Positions 17,327 to 25,814 of a stretch of 64,000 bases of DNA are shown in pieces. The position numbers and the translations under genes are program-made. The first letter of the stretch is position 1; every line of letters begins with the position of its first letter. This stretch comes from Fictibacillus gelatini DSM 15865 (GTDB taxonomy: Bacteria > Bacillota > Bacilli > Bacillales > Fictibacillaceae). The stretch is taken from assembly GCF_000430745.1 (NCBI RefSeq), contig NZ_AUMP01000006.1, forward strand, positions 38,597 through 102,596, written 5' to 3'. The notes under the pieces were generated by a model. It made no database searches. It was given only the letters and a program-made list of their open reading frames with translations, and was not told the origin of the DNA.

Positions 17327-18415
17327 TTACTCGGGCATACGGCCAATATATTCTGATTGTGGTCTGAAAATACGGTTGTTCATGTTTTGCTCGAGAACAT
17401 GTGCCGTCCATCCGACCATTCGGCTAGCGGTGAATACAGAAGTAAAGATTTCTCTTGGGATTTGCACCGCCCGCAAGATAGCGGCAGCAAAAAACTCAAC
17501 ATTCGTATAGATCCTTCTTCCCGGTTTGTATTCATTTAAAAGTTCAATCGCTTTCTTTTCCACGTAGTTGGCAAGGTCAAACCACTCATCTTCTTTTACG
17601 AGGTTTCCTGTAATCTCCTGCAATGCTTCGGCGCGTGGATCTCTTGTTTTATAGACACGGTGGCCAAACCCCATTAATTTTTCTCCACGTTCAAGTACAG
17701 ACCGAATCCATTTTTCAGCGTGTTCTTTTGAACCAACTTCATCAAGCATGTCCATGACTTCTGACGGTGCCCCGCCATGCAGTGGTCCTTTCATCGCTCC
17801 GATCGCGCCCGTTATAGCTGAAACCATATCCGATTGAGTGGATGCAATGACTCTTGCTGTGAAAGTTGAAGCATTCATTCCATGTTCCATTGTTAGCACT
17901 AAATAAGCAGTTAACGCTTTAACATGTGCTTTCGATGGAATTTTCCCTGTCAGCATATATAGGAAGTTTTCCACATGGTTTAAGTTTTGATCAGGCATTA
18001 CAATAGATTGTCCATTTTGATTACGATAACGTATGGCAATGATACTTGGTACGATGCTTGTTAATGCAACTGCTTGATCGATGTCAGACGGCCAGCCAAA
18101 CTTATCATCACCTAAAGAAGATAGAACGGTTCTTAATACAGCCATCATGTCCATTGAAGAAGGGAGATTTTTTATAAGTGAAATGGTGTCGAGAGAGAGA
18201 GTGCGCGTGCGCTGAAACTTTGCCTTGAGAAACTGAAGTTCTTCTTTTTCCGGTAGCCTGTCATTCCATAGTAAAAACGCGACTTCTTCAAAACTATAGT
18301 GTAGCGCTAAATCCTTTGCCCAATACCCTCGATAAACGAGATGGCCTTTTTCCCCATCGACGAGACTAATGTTGGTTTCAGCAGCTACAATTCCTTCCAA
18401 TCCGGCAACAACCAT
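17327..18415 (-). CDS. citA: Minor citrate synthase CitA
   Basis: The 362-residue product is a type I-like short citrate synthase that condenses acetyl-CoA with oxaloacetate. His213 (GPLHGGAP) and His252 (GFGHRVYK) are present. The usual catalytic Asp is Glu in TNVEFFAAAILRA (about residue 307), the same change I recall in B. subtilis CitA, which has weak activity compared with CitZ. The divergent LysR gene next to it matches citR, which confirms the assignment. The ATG at 18415 is preceded by GAAAGGGG. Confidence 0.93.
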   Translation of the reverse strand: MVVAGLEGIVAAETNISLVDGEKGHLVYRGYWAKDLALHYSFEEVAFLLWNDRLPEKEELQFLKAKFQRTRTLSLDTISLIKNLPSSMDMMAVLRTVLSSLGDDKFGWPSDIDQAVALTSIVPSIIAIRYRNQNGQSIVMPDQNLNHVENFLYMLTGKIPSKAHVKALTAYLVLTMEHGMNASTFTARVIASTQSDMVSAITGAIGAMKGPLHGGAPSEVMDMLDEVGSKEHAEKWIRSVLERGEKLMGFGHRVYKTRDPRAEALQEITGNLVKEDEWFDLANYVEKKAIELLNEYKPGRRIYTNVEFFAAAILRAVQIPREIFTSVFTASRMVGWTAHVLEQNMNNRIFRPQSEYIGRMPE

Positions 18416-18530
18416 ATTTCATTCCCCTTTCAAAATTGTCATAGTTTTATGATACACTTCAATTATCATCATATCTAATAGTTAATTCTCTTATTATTAA
18501 TCATCATTCATAATTGATCAGGAGGAATGT
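18416..18530. promoter_or_regulatory. Divergent citA-citR control region
   Basis: This 115-base AT-rich gap holds the start regions of both genes. Several imperfect inverted ATCAT/ATGAT elements (for example around 18464-18474 and 18500-18508) are candidates for LysR-type CitR binding, but none fits T-N11-A uniquely. An AGGAGG ribosome site serves citR. In B. subtilis CitR represses citA from the equivalent region. Confidence 0.4.
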
Positions 18531-19412
18531 ATGGACATTCGTTGGATTAAAACGTTTGTTATTGCCGCCAAATATGAAAATTACCGTCTTGCCGCTGAAC
18601 GGCTTTATCTTGCGCAACCAACCGTTACGATGCATATTCAGCATTTAGAAAAAGAAATGGGGATCAAGCTTTTTGAAAAAGTAGGAAGAAATGTACAATT
18701 AACAAGAGCAGGTCACCGATTTCTTCCTAATGCCCGTCAATTGCTGGACAGTTACAGAAATAGTATGACGGAATTGAAAAACTGGCAGCAAGGGTATGAA
18801 AAGAAATTGGTTCTTGCTGTTTCTCCATTAATTGCAGGGTCAATTTTGCCTTTTATTTTGCAACAATTTATGAAAAATTACCCCTCCGTTAACGTTGTCA
18901 TTATGGTAATGGAGTCGAACGAAATCGGTGAAGCGATCTCGACAGGTAAAGCGGATTTCGGATTGTCGCGGATGAAGCCTATTCAGTCGGATGTAACAAG
19001 CTATAGTTTATATAAAGACCCCGTCATTCTTGTCGCTCCCCATACCGATGGCGACTGGGAAAGCCCGCCTCCGGACATTGATTACTTATTTGAACAATTT
19101 ACCCTTTTTACCCACAATCACCCGGTTTATTGGGATGACCTGTTAACAGAAATTCGCTCCTTTTATCCAGCCGCTCGGACGATGGTCATTACCCAGAGTG
19201 TCGTAACCGTCCGCTTTATAGAGGAAGGATTGGGCTTTTCGTTCTTGCCTCGTTCTTCGGTTCAACGGGAATTTCTCGAAGGGAGATTGCTTGAAGTGGA
19301 TATTCCGTTTCTGCAAATGCCAGAAGCTTCAACATATGTTGCAAAAAAATACGAAATCCAGGAAGCGGAGTTATTTGAAACATTTTTAAAAGACTTTTAC
19401 CACTTAAAGTGA
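18531..19412 (+). CDS. citR: LysR-family regulator CitR
   Basis: The 293-residue protein has the N-terminal LysR helix-turn-helix (YRLAAERLYLAQPTVTMHIQHLEKEMG, residues about 17-45) and a periplasmic-binding-like effector domain. The start MDIRWIKTFVIAAKYEN and the internal LFTHNHPVYWDDLL strongly resemble B. subtilis CitR, and it is divergent from citA. CitR is known as a repressor of citA. The AGGAGG ribosome site lies 6 bases before the ATG. Confidence 0.93.
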   Translation: MDIRWIKTFVIAAKYENYRLAAERLYLAQPTVTMHIQHLEKEMGIKLFEKVGRNVQLTRAGHRFLPNARQLLDSYRNSMTELKNWQQGYEKKLVLAVSPLIAGSILPFILQQFMKNYPSVNVVIMVMESNEIGEAISTGKADFGLSRMKPIQSDVTSYSLYKDPVILVAPHTDGDWESPPPDIDYLFEQFTLFTHNHPVYWDDLLTEIRSFYPAARTMVITQSVVTVRFIEEGLGFSFLPRSSVQREFLEGRLLEVDIPFLQMPEASTYVAKKYEIQEAELFETFLKDFYHLK

Positions 19413-19438
19413 AAGGCGCACCTTGTAGGCACGCCTTT
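19412..19438 (+). terminator. Terminator after citR
   Basis: AAAGGCG (19412-19418) pairs with CGCCTTT (19432-19438) and is followed by a T-run. It begins at the citR stop codon. Confidence 0.75.
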
Positions 19439-19480
19439 TTAATACCGTATGCAACTACTTTTCTTATTCCCGAAATAGGA

Positions 19481-19906
19481 TCAAGGTTTATGGCTCGTTA
19501 CTGATTTTTGAAGACGACGAGCTCTCCTTTTTCGTGCAGTACGCACTCGAATGATGATCAGGACAAAAAGGAAAAGAAGAAATAAAAAGGAAACTATAAG
19601 CATTGTGTTTGTCGCGGCACCCATTGCTTTCAACTTGTGAACCTTCGTTGTATGCTTCTCTTTCTCTTTATTCTTTTCCGTGTTTGGGTTAAATAACTGG
19701 CAATCAATCAATGTTTTGCCCTTCGCAATTTTAAGAACGAGATGACCTGCCTGTATAACCTGCTGTTTTACCTTTTCTCCGATTAGAGTCGTATACGCTA
19801 AATCTTCCTTTATAATATGAGGTATTTCCTTTTCATCTTTGATAACGGTTCCTTTATGAATAAAATGACGTTTAAAATGAGTAAACCCGTAATTGAAAAG
19901 AGCCAT
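19481..19906 (-). CDS. Hypothetical single-pass membrane protein
   Basis: I do not recognise this 141-residue protein. It has a soluble N-terminal part of about 90 residues, a charged linker, one strong membrane helix (MLIVSFLFLLFLFVLIII, residues about 102-119) and a very basic tail, so it probably sits with the N-terminus outside. No good ribosome site lies before the ATG at 19906, so the start is unsure; the gene could also be a decayed remnant. It stands alone between citR and the CorA gene. Confidence 0.45.
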   Translation of the reverse strand: MALFNYGFTHFKRHFIHKGTVIKDEKEIPHIIKEDLAYTTLIGEKVKQQVIQAGHLVLKIAKGKTLIDCQLFNPNTEKNKEKEKHTTKVHKLKAMGAATNTMLIVSFLFLLFLFVLIIIRVRTARKRRARRLQKSVTSHKP

Positions 19907-20066
19907 TTAAAATTTTCTATTCATACATTTCGCCTTTAGCTAAACATTTAGATAAAATTCAATCGGTAAAATACGGAAATAGGACAGAACTGCTTTTTCC
20001 CTTTATGTATCGGCTTTTTTTCCAATAGTTAGAAACAAAAAAAGACAAAACCCATTAATCTAAAGA

Positions 20067-21011
20067 TTAACGAATCTTGCCGCGATCGATATTTTTTCGT
20101 TTTTTAAGCAAATCACCGGTCCATCCTTTCATCCTGAGCCAAATATAAACCGCGACGGTAGAAAAACCGATGATAAGCAATGAATAAAGATAGCCATATT
20201 TTAAATGGAGCTCCGGCATATATTTAAAATTCATTCCCCATATGGCGCCAAGCACCATAGCCGGTGTAAAAATAACCGTAAAGACGGTCAACGTTTTCAT
20301 AATCTCGTTTCCGCGATGGGAAGACAATACCTCTTCCAAATTCAGCAACGTATCGATATCCTGGCGGTAATGCTGGATCAAGCGAAACGTCCGCTCAATT
20401 CTGACACACGTTCTCCGGTATTCTGTCGCCTGAGTAATGTCATCCAGAAACGCTTCTTCAGCAGCTAGCTTCAATTCTTCAACAGGGATCGCCAGGTCGT
20501 TCCAATTGAGCAACTCATGACGGAGATCATAAATTTTATCGAGCAGGTACGTCCGATTGTTTTCTTGCACGTCCCGGCGCATCTTCGTCAATTTATATTC
20601 AAACTTGTCAATCCCGTCTAAAAAATTGTTTAAAAGTTCTCCAACTAAAACAAAAAAGCCTTCCTGCGCCGAATGGCATTGATCCATTTCTTTATACATC
20701 GTCTCGCGGTTTGTCCGATTTAATAGCGAAAGATCAAAACCGACCGTTACAAAATAAGAAGTAGACACAAAAAAGTGGAACCACTTGTAATCGTTCTGGT
20801 TGTAAGGATTTTGATAATAAACGAGCGAACCGTACAAAACGGAGCCGATCTCATCCTTTTTGTCGACATGCAAGAAATTCGTTTTTCTTTCTGTTATATG
20901 TTTCGACCAATGGTTATAAACAGGGGTATCGGCGATAAGCTGTTGAATCTCTTCTACATTATCAAAGTTAAATTCATGCCAGCACCAATTTTTCTTAAAT
21001 CGATGTTCCAA
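20067..21011 (-). CDS. CorA-family divalent cation transporter
   Basis: The 314-residue protein has the long cytoplasmic domain rich in helices and two C-terminal membrane helices with the CorA signature GMNF after the first (AIWGMNFKYMP). It resembles YfjQ of B. subtilis, a CorA-like Mg2+ transporter. The start is placed at TTG 21011: GGGGGAGAGG lies directly before it, and the longer frame would overlap the upstream acetyltransferase gene. Confidence 0.9.
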   Translation of the reverse strand: MEHRFKKNWCWHEFNFDNVEEIQQLIADTPVYNHWSKHITERKTNFLHVDKKDEIGSVLYGSLVYYQNPYNQNDYKWFHFFVSTSYFVTVGFDLSLLNRTNRETMYKEMDQCHSAQEGFFVLVGELLNNFLDGIDKFEYKLTKMRRDVQENNRTYLLDKIYDLRHELLNWNDLAIPVEELKLAAEEAFLDDITQATEYRRTCVRIERTFRLIQHYRQDIDTLLNLEEVLSSHRGNEIMKTLTVFTVIFTPAMVLGAIWGMNFKYMPELHLKYGYLYSLLIIGFSTVAVYIWLRMKGWTGDLLKKRKNIDRGKIR

Positions 21012-21042
21012 CCTGACCTCTCCCCCTTTTTTTATCAAATTG

Positions 21043-21396
21043 TTAAAAAGGAAAACGAAAATCATCCGCCCCCATTTTCCTTGCCCAGAGTAAACAGCGC
21101 TGGATTAGCTCAGGATGGACATCTTTATGTCCTTTTTGTACGACTACATGAGTAATGGAGGCCAGGGGTTTTTTTAACATTCCCGTCGAAAGGGTTTCCG
21201 GAAACCCGGTCACTTTTGCCGCAGCGAATCCGACGATTTCATTGTCTATTTCAGCGACAAACAATCCGTAATCTTCCCGGTCAATCAACGACTCCCAATG
21301 CTCTTTCGTCCATTTCTCCGGCAGGTGTTGCTCGTTTAACAATCCTTCTATGTCAGGAAAATCTCCAAGGCTCGCTTCTCGAATTGTTTCGTCCAT
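21043..21396 (-). CDS. Short GNAT-like acetyltransferase
   Basis: This 117-residue protein shows the GNAT pattern: an N-terminal helix pair (REASLGDFPDIEGLLNEQ), the strand YGLFVAEIDNEIVGFAAAKV, and ASITHVVVQKGHKDVHPELIQRCLLWARKMGADDFRFPF. It stops soon after the acetyl-CoA pyrophosphate-binding helix, so it is shorter than usual. Its substrate is unknown. It lies 31 bases upstream of the CorA gene in the same direction. Confidence 0.65.
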   Translation of the reverse strand: MDETIREASLGDFPDIEGLLNEQHLPEKWTKEHWESLIDREDYGLFVAEIDNEIVGFAAAKVTGFPETLSTGMLKKPLASITHVVVQKGHKDVHPELIQRCLLWARKMGADDFRFPF

Positions 21397-21562
21397 ATAC
21401 GCACCCCTCCATTACCAGTAGTTTCTCCTGGGGCGAAATGAGATAAACGCCATCCCTTTATTCTATTCCCTTTCCTTTAACTTATTGAACAAAGAAGTTC
21501 GTTGTTCTCGTTAATGCAAATGGCTGCTGATCCTTGCCACCCCGGTGCCATTACTGCTCCTC

Positions 21563-21952
21563 CTATAATTCCATGTTTGGTGTATAAGCTACTTCGATCA
21601 CATAACTATCCGGGTCGCGAAAGTCGACTGTATAATACCCCGGTGAATATTCGGGCCTTTCAACCGGGCCTCTAATGATAGAAGCCTTCGCTTCTACTAA
21701 AAAACGCGCGACGTTGTCAACGGTTTCCCTGTCAATCGCCTGGAAGCAAATATGACGCGATCCGATCGAATCGGTTTTCTTCACCTTTTCTTCTTTAAAA
21801 TAAATTTCAATACGGCCGGAACTAAAGGTCCCATTTGCCATCTCGCGCCAGCCAATCAACTGGAACAGCGGCCGGTAAAAATCCATCGACCGCTTCCTAT
21901 CGCTCACCCAAAATTCAATATGATTAATTCCAGGAATCCATTTTTTCTCCAT
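21563..21952 (-). CDS. VOC-family (glyoxalase/bleomycin resistance-like) protein
   Basis: The 129-residue protein has the paired beta-alpha-beta-beta-beta modules of the VOC superfamily: INHIEFWVSDRKRSMDFYRPLF at the start and GYYTVDFRDPDSYVIEVAY at the end, with His, Glu-type metal ligands in the usual places. The reaction cannot be told from sequence. Confidence 0.85.
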   Translation of the reverse strand: MEKKWIPGINHIEFWVSDRKRSMDFYRPLFQLIGWREMANGTFSSGRIEIYFKEEKVKKTDSIGSRHICFQAIDRETVDNVARFLVEAKASIIRGPVERPEYSPGYYTVDFRDPDSYVIEVAYTPNMEL

Positions 21953-21996
21953 GATTCATTCCCCCATATTGAGTAAGTTCGTTGCGACGCAAAAAA

Positions 21997-22024
21997 ATCC
22001 TGCACATTGTTTTTTGTGTAGGAT
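21997..22024. other. Stem-loop with flanking A/T run
   Basis: ATCCTGCACA (21997-22006) can pair with TGTGTAGGAT (22015-22024) with one wobble, and seven A residues precede it on the plus strand, so on the minus strand it looks like a terminator. No minus-strand gene lies upstream of it until 23432, so its role is unclear. Confidence 0.35.
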
Positions 22025-22107
22025 CGATTAAAAGATGAATGACGTTTTAAATTTCGGTTTCCTGGCTAAACCAATAATGCTAATACTATACATTGGTGGT
22101 GACAAAA

Positions 22108-22260
22108 ATGAGACTTGGTAACGTTAAGTTAAGGGATAACGACGCAAGAGCCATACTTTTTGAACTAACCCATAACCATACTTCGCCAAACGAAATTGTA
22201 ATGATTAAAGAAGCTCTTGAAACTCGCGAGAGAATTTTAGATCAGGGAAAAGAGTCATGA
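22108..22260 (+). CDS. Hypothetical small protein, 50 residues
   Basis: The ORF encodes MRLGNVKLRDND... ending DQGKES, a charged soluble peptide that looks mostly helical. GGTGGTGA lies a few bases before the ATG. I do not recognise a family. It stands alone upstream of the methyltransferase promoter. Coding status rests on the ribosome site and on codon use like that of its neighbours. Confidence 0.5.
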   Translation: MRLGNVKLRDNDARAILFELTHNHTSPNEIVMIKEALETRERILDQGKES

Positions 22261-22288
22261 AAATTCAAGAAAACCAGCAATCAAAAAC

Positions 22289-22317
22289 TTGACAAAATAT
22301 TTAATTCGTGCTATAAT
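22289..22317 (+). promoter_or_regulatory. Consensus SigA promoter of the methyltransferase gene
   Basis: TTGACA (22289-22294) and TATAAT (22312-22317) are perfect consensus hexamers with a 17-base spacer. Transcription should begin near 22324, leaving a leader of about 80 bases. Confidence 0.88.
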
Positions 22318-22342
22318 TTACAAATAAAATATTGAGTTGTAT

Positions 22343-22375
22343 AATGGGATTCTCCTGGCCGGGGGAAATCCCATT
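22343..22375 (+). terminator. Terminator-like hairpin in the methyltransferase leader
   Basis: AATGGGATT (22343-22351) pairs perfectly with AATCCCATT (22367-22375) and is followed by a run of T. It lies between the consensus promoter and the ribosome site of the gene, so it could act as an attenuator. Confidence 0.6.
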
Positions 22376-22406
22376 TTTTGTTTTAAAACTGAAAGGGCGT
22401 GGATGC

Positions 22407-23324
22407 ATGGAGGAAAATAAGCCAAGTTTAACTTCACTCGTATCAGCGTTTGGCAGAGCATATCATTGCCAATTCGATTCACCTAAAATCTTCAACGACG
22501 ATTTAGCCAAAGAGTTAATTACCCAACAAGAATTTAATGACATAAAACGGAATATGGTTCAAGGCGCGCAATTCTTCAACAAGGATATAGCGGAAAAATT
22601 CAAAGGCAATGCGGATGAACGATTGAAATGGATTACACAGGTTCAACTTTCCCCGACTCCCCTTGCCCGCTCCGCATATTGTGAAAATGTATTGCTTAAT
22701 GAAGTGAAGTTAGGGGTAGAACAATACGTCATTCTTGGAGCCGGATTAGATACGTTTTGCTTCCGGCATCCAGAGTTGGAAAACACCGTGGATATATTTG
22801 AAGTTGATTATCCTTCTACACAGGCAACTAAAAAGGAAAGATTGGGCAAAGTCGGATTACAGATACCGGACAACCTTCATTTTGTTTCCATGGATTTCAG
22901 CAAAACGTTTTCCTATCGCCAGCTCATAAATGAAGGCTTTGATGTGAACAAGAAAACTTTCTTTAGCCTTTTAGGGGTTTCCTACTATTTAACGAAAGAA
23001 GAAAATTCAAGCTTAATCGACCATTTATTTGCCAGAGTTCCATCAGGGAGCTCCATCGTTTTTGATTTCGCAGATGAGAAGCTTTTTGAAGAAAGAGGCA
23101 TTTCCAACAGGGTCGAAAACATGGTAAAAATGGCCGAAGCAAGCAGGGAACCAATGAAAGCGTGCTTTTCCTATGAGGAGATGGAGAGAATGCTGGAAAG
23201 ATCAGGCTTGCTCATTTATGAACATTTAACGCCGGCAACGATTGATAACCGTTTTTTCAACGACCGAACAGATTATCTCACGGCCTTTGAAACGATCCAT
23301 TTCATTCATGCCGTAAAAAAATAA
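22407..23324 (+). CDS. Class I SAM-dependent methyltransferase (LCMT/PPM-like family)
   Basis: The 305-residue product matches the family related to leucine carboxyl methyltransferases and polyketide-linked O-methyltransferases. Motif I is QYVILGAGLDTFCFR, followed by the acidic strand VDIFEVDYPSTQ and later HFVSMDF and FSLLGVSYYL motifs. The substrate is not known. ATG 22407 is chosen, since AAAGGG lies 10 bases before it; the longer frame starts inside the leader hairpin. The strong promoter with a built-in terminator suggests inducible expression. Confidence 0.85.
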   Translation: MEENKPSLTSLVSAFGRAYHCQFDSPKIFNDDLAKELITQQEFNDIKRNMVQGAQFFNKDIAEKFKGNADERLKWITQVQLSPTPLARSAYCENVLLNEVKLGVEQYVILGAGLDTFCFRHPELENTVDIFEVDYPSTQATKKERLGKVGLQIPDNLHFVSMDFSKTFSYRQLINEGFDVNKKTFFSLLGVSYYLTKEENSSLIDHLFARVPSGSSIVFDFADEKLFEERGISNRVENMVKMAEASREPMKACFSYEEMERMLERSGLLIYEHLTPATIDNRFFNDRTDYLTAFETIHFIHAVKK

Positions 23325-23375
23325 ATTCTTTAAAGACCGCATGGGTGCTAAAAAGATTTCGAGATCTATAAGCGG

Positions 23376-23411
23376 AAGGGGGCTTTGCTTTCTAATAGAG
23401 CGGGCCCCTTT
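23376..23411 (+). terminator. Terminator after the methyltransferase gene
   Basis: AAGGGGGC (23376-23383) pairs with GCCCCTTT (23404-23411), 8 bp with one wobble, and runs into a T-stretch. Confidence 0.7.
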
Positions 23412-23431
23412 TTGAGTAGGATGATTGGGTC

Positions 23432-24148
23432 CTATTCAAAACCGATTACCATCCATTCGTCCACCACATCCCAGAACTTGAGATTGTATTCCGGCTCTAC
23501 TTTTGAAGACCATAATGCCGCATTGCCATGATCACAATTTTTATAATCAATGACTACGTATGTCCCCATCCCATTACTGAAAAAACCATAAGATGAGCTT
23601 AAATCAATTTTAAGGTTTTCTTCCCCAATATCTTCAAGAATCCCCCATTCATATTCATCTAAATAAGTGACTTCTTCTAATGGGTCAAGCCCCATCGACT
23701 TACTCGGGTAATAATAAAAGCCGTTATGAACATTTTTATAAAACTCTCTAATTTTGAGTGGGATGTTCGGCCAGTCCTCTTCTAATTGGTCATTATTAAA
23801 ATTTTCCTTGGGATTTCTCCCCTCATAATATACAACTTTTCCTCTTTGGTTTTTTATGGAATACAGAATGGAATATCTGCTTCCTATTTTCATCATCTCA
23901 ACATCGATCAGAAAGTCTTTTAATTAGGATATTGTATTGCTCATTTCTTTGCCGACAAAACTCTCCCTTATAGTAAGCAACTTTTTTATTTTACCCGGCT
24001 TGTCTTCAGTGATAAAAATTTCCTTCCATTCATCAGGAACCAGGCCTTCTTTTAAACGACTGACTTCATCTGCATGCAATAGGTTAACACAAAGATTTTT
24101 ATCCAGCGTATATTTATTCAAAAATTCCAGCTTTCCGGAATCATCCAT
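23432..24148 (-). pseudogene. SUKH-type immunity gene broken by one stop codon
   Basis: The two halves of this frame match the intact 230-residue SUKH protein at 27557-28249 along its length: LEFLNKYTLDKN... and EMSNTIS in the first half, then RYSILYS, KNVHNGFYYYPSKSMGLDPLEEVTYL and DEWMVIGFE in the second. They are in the same frame, separated by a single TAA (23924-23926) where the intact copy has Tyr. A re-start at ATG 23896 could give a C-terminal fragment. It is the last gene of the immunity array. Confidence 0.85.
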
Positions 24149-24177
24149 TGAACACTTCACCCCTGTATTTGCACAAT

Positions 24178-24777
24178 TTAATTCCAAATATCGATATCTT
24201 GATCGTCCAAGACCGCTTTAATTTCATCTTTCTCAAAAACAACCATATATTCAAATGGCAATGCCAAAACTTGAATAAGTGCTGGCCTCCATTTTAGCAG
24301 TTGGTAGGCATAAAATGCTTCCAATTCCTCTGTTTCAACTTCATAATCCACGGGACCTATATACCAGCCTGAATCGCCTTTTTCGCAGCCGCTGCTTCTT
24401 TGCAAAAATAGATTATCGTATTGGAGTGCCTTTCTGGCGGCAATAATTTTGTCGCTAAACTTCACTGTTTCCCCGTGAAGGTTTAACTTTTGCAAAAAAT
24501 GAATTTGCTTGAACTGAATCCATAGAGGTATGGTCAAATCTTCCGTCATATCCTGAAAGGGATTTTTCGCAAAATCCGGGGCGGCAACATGATACCCATC
24601 TTCTTTTTGAGTAAGAAAAAAGACGGACCAACCGATTTGCAACGAAAATCCATCTATTAACTTACTTTTATCAACTTTTGATAGGATATTAAATAAATGG
24701 TTTACTTGGAAATCTAATTGTCCTTCCGCCTGGATGATGATGTTCTTGTTTTCTATTGTTCGGATGAATTTTTTCAC
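24178..24777 (-). CDS. Probable immunity protein, Imm33/DUF2185-like
   Basis: The 199-residue protein carries a C-terminal region (about 105-190) with SDKI...CEKGDSGWYIGP and RPALIQVLALPFEYMVVF, which resembles the DUF2185/Imm33 family found beside polymorphic toxins. The N-terminal 100 residues are not recognised. The GTG start at 24777 follows AGAGGTG. Its place in the array, with the same direction and short gaps, supports an immunity role; the toxin it would neutralise is not in the window. Confidence 0.6.
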   Translation of the reverse strand: MKKFIRTIENKNIIIQAEGQLDFQVNHLFNILSKVDKSKLIDGFSLQIGWSVFFLTQKEDGYHVAAPDFAKNPFQDMTEDLTIPLWIQFKQIHFLQKLNLHGETVKFSDKIIAARKALQYDNLFLQRSSGCEKGDSGWYIGPVDYEVETEELEAFYAYQLLKWRPALIQVLALPFEYMVVFEKDEIKAVLDDQDIDIWN

Positions 24778-24810
24778 TATGCACCTCTTTCGAATTTTTG
24801 GGCCATCCTT

Positions 24811-25203
24811 TTATTTCATATGGTATTCGCTTTCTAATTTAAAAACGCCGTCTTGAAACAAATACTTCTTGAAGAAAACATTTGGTTCAACCTCAGTCAT
24901 ATACAGTGGTTTTATGTATCGCAATTCGTTACAAATCATCCACATTTCCCTTTCAGGCTCTGCCAATTCGTCTATTGACAATAACAGAGGACAATCCTGA
25001 TACTCTTCCTCCTGCCAGCCTTCATCTATAAAATTGTACGTTAATTGAATGCCCTGGGAATGATCTATTTTAGCAATATAGTACTCTCCCCAATAACTGC
25101 TTTCCCGTCTTTCAAAGGATATTTGCAGTATTCTTTCTACATCCTTCACTACGCTTTCCCTATCATTATTTGTAATGCCTAATTTCAGATATTTATAAAC
25201 CAT
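24811..25203 (-). CDS. Unknown protein in the immunity array
   Basis: I do not recognise this 130-residue protein. It is acidic, rich in aromatic residues and soluble, with no signal peptide, which is typical of immunity proteins. Its position between a GAD-like/DUF1851 gene and an Imm33-like gene in an immunity array suggests that it protects against some secreted toxin. GGCGGTGG lies a few bases before the ATG. Confidence 0.55.
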   Translation of the reverse strand: MVYKYLKLGITNNDRESVVKDVERILQISFERRESSYWGEYYIAKIDHSQGIQLTYNFIDEGWQEEEYQDCPLLLSIDELAEPEREMWMICNELRYIKPLYMTEVEPNVFFKKYLFQDGVFKLESEYHMK

Positions 25204-25265
25204 TTTGCCACCGCCATAACTTCTTCGCCTGACTTTTAAACGTCCAGTCTGTTGGCTTCTTTTAT

Positions 25266-25814
25266 TTATTCAAGAGGGCCGAAAAATTGAGCAGTTAAAT
25301 AAATATGTTCCATTACTTTAACCTTTTTCAAGTTCTCTACTTTTTCAGTGCCACCCAATCCTAAAAGAGGTACATAGCCAAAACATTCGTCAAATGCGGG
25401 TTGACCGTAAATTTCAACTGCCTCAGGGTAAGGTTCCCAGCTTAACTCTTCTTCAAGAAAACTTATATCATTTAAATCTTCTAAAAAGAAAGCAAAACCC
25501 GCACAGATTACATCGACTCGCATTTTTCTAAAATTTAATAAGTTTAAATATCTGCTTTTCTCCCAGACAATGATATCTCCCATTGATGTTACGGCAACAG
25601 GGACCGCCTGTTCACTCCTGACATAAACTTCTTTCAATAACTCTACATATTGTGCAGGATTGATGAATTTTAAATAACCATTTAAGAAGCTCCCAAAGCC
25701 ATATTGATGCCAAATTCCCAATATCTCCTCCGGCAACTTGCCACTGTAACGTTGAATAACTTCTTCCGGGGTCCTTTCTTTAAATGTAAAATCATCAAAG
25801 ATTTTGTTGCTCAA
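25266..25814 (-). CDS. GAD-like/DUF1851 immunity protein, copy 2
   Basis: The protein matches the family with an N-terminal GAD-like domain and C-terminal DUF1851 (T6SS immunity Tdi1-like) part: FDDFTFKERTPEEVIQRY, then YGFGSFLNGYLKFINP, AFDECFGYVPLLGLGG at the end. It is a clear paralogue of the gene at 26978-27520. TTG 25814 is spaced 7 bases from GGGG and gives SNKIFDDF as the start; the GTG at 25820 lies too close to that site. It overlaps the broken YezG-like gene upstream. Confidence 0.8.
   Translation of the reverse strand: MSNKIFDDFTFKERTPEEVIQRYSGKLPEEILGIWHQYGFGSFLNGYLKFINPAQYVELLKEVYVRSEQAVPVAVTSMGDIIVWEKSRYLNLLNFRKMRVDVICAGFAFFLEDLNDISFLEEELSWEPYPEAVEIYGQPAFDECFGYVPLLGLGGTEKVENLKKVKVMEHIYLTAQFFGPLE

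Noticed and set aside
22332-22406. N-terminal extension of the methyltransferase from TTG 22332
   Set aside because: It would be encoded by the leader hairpin, has no ribosome site, and adds residues not seen in the family.
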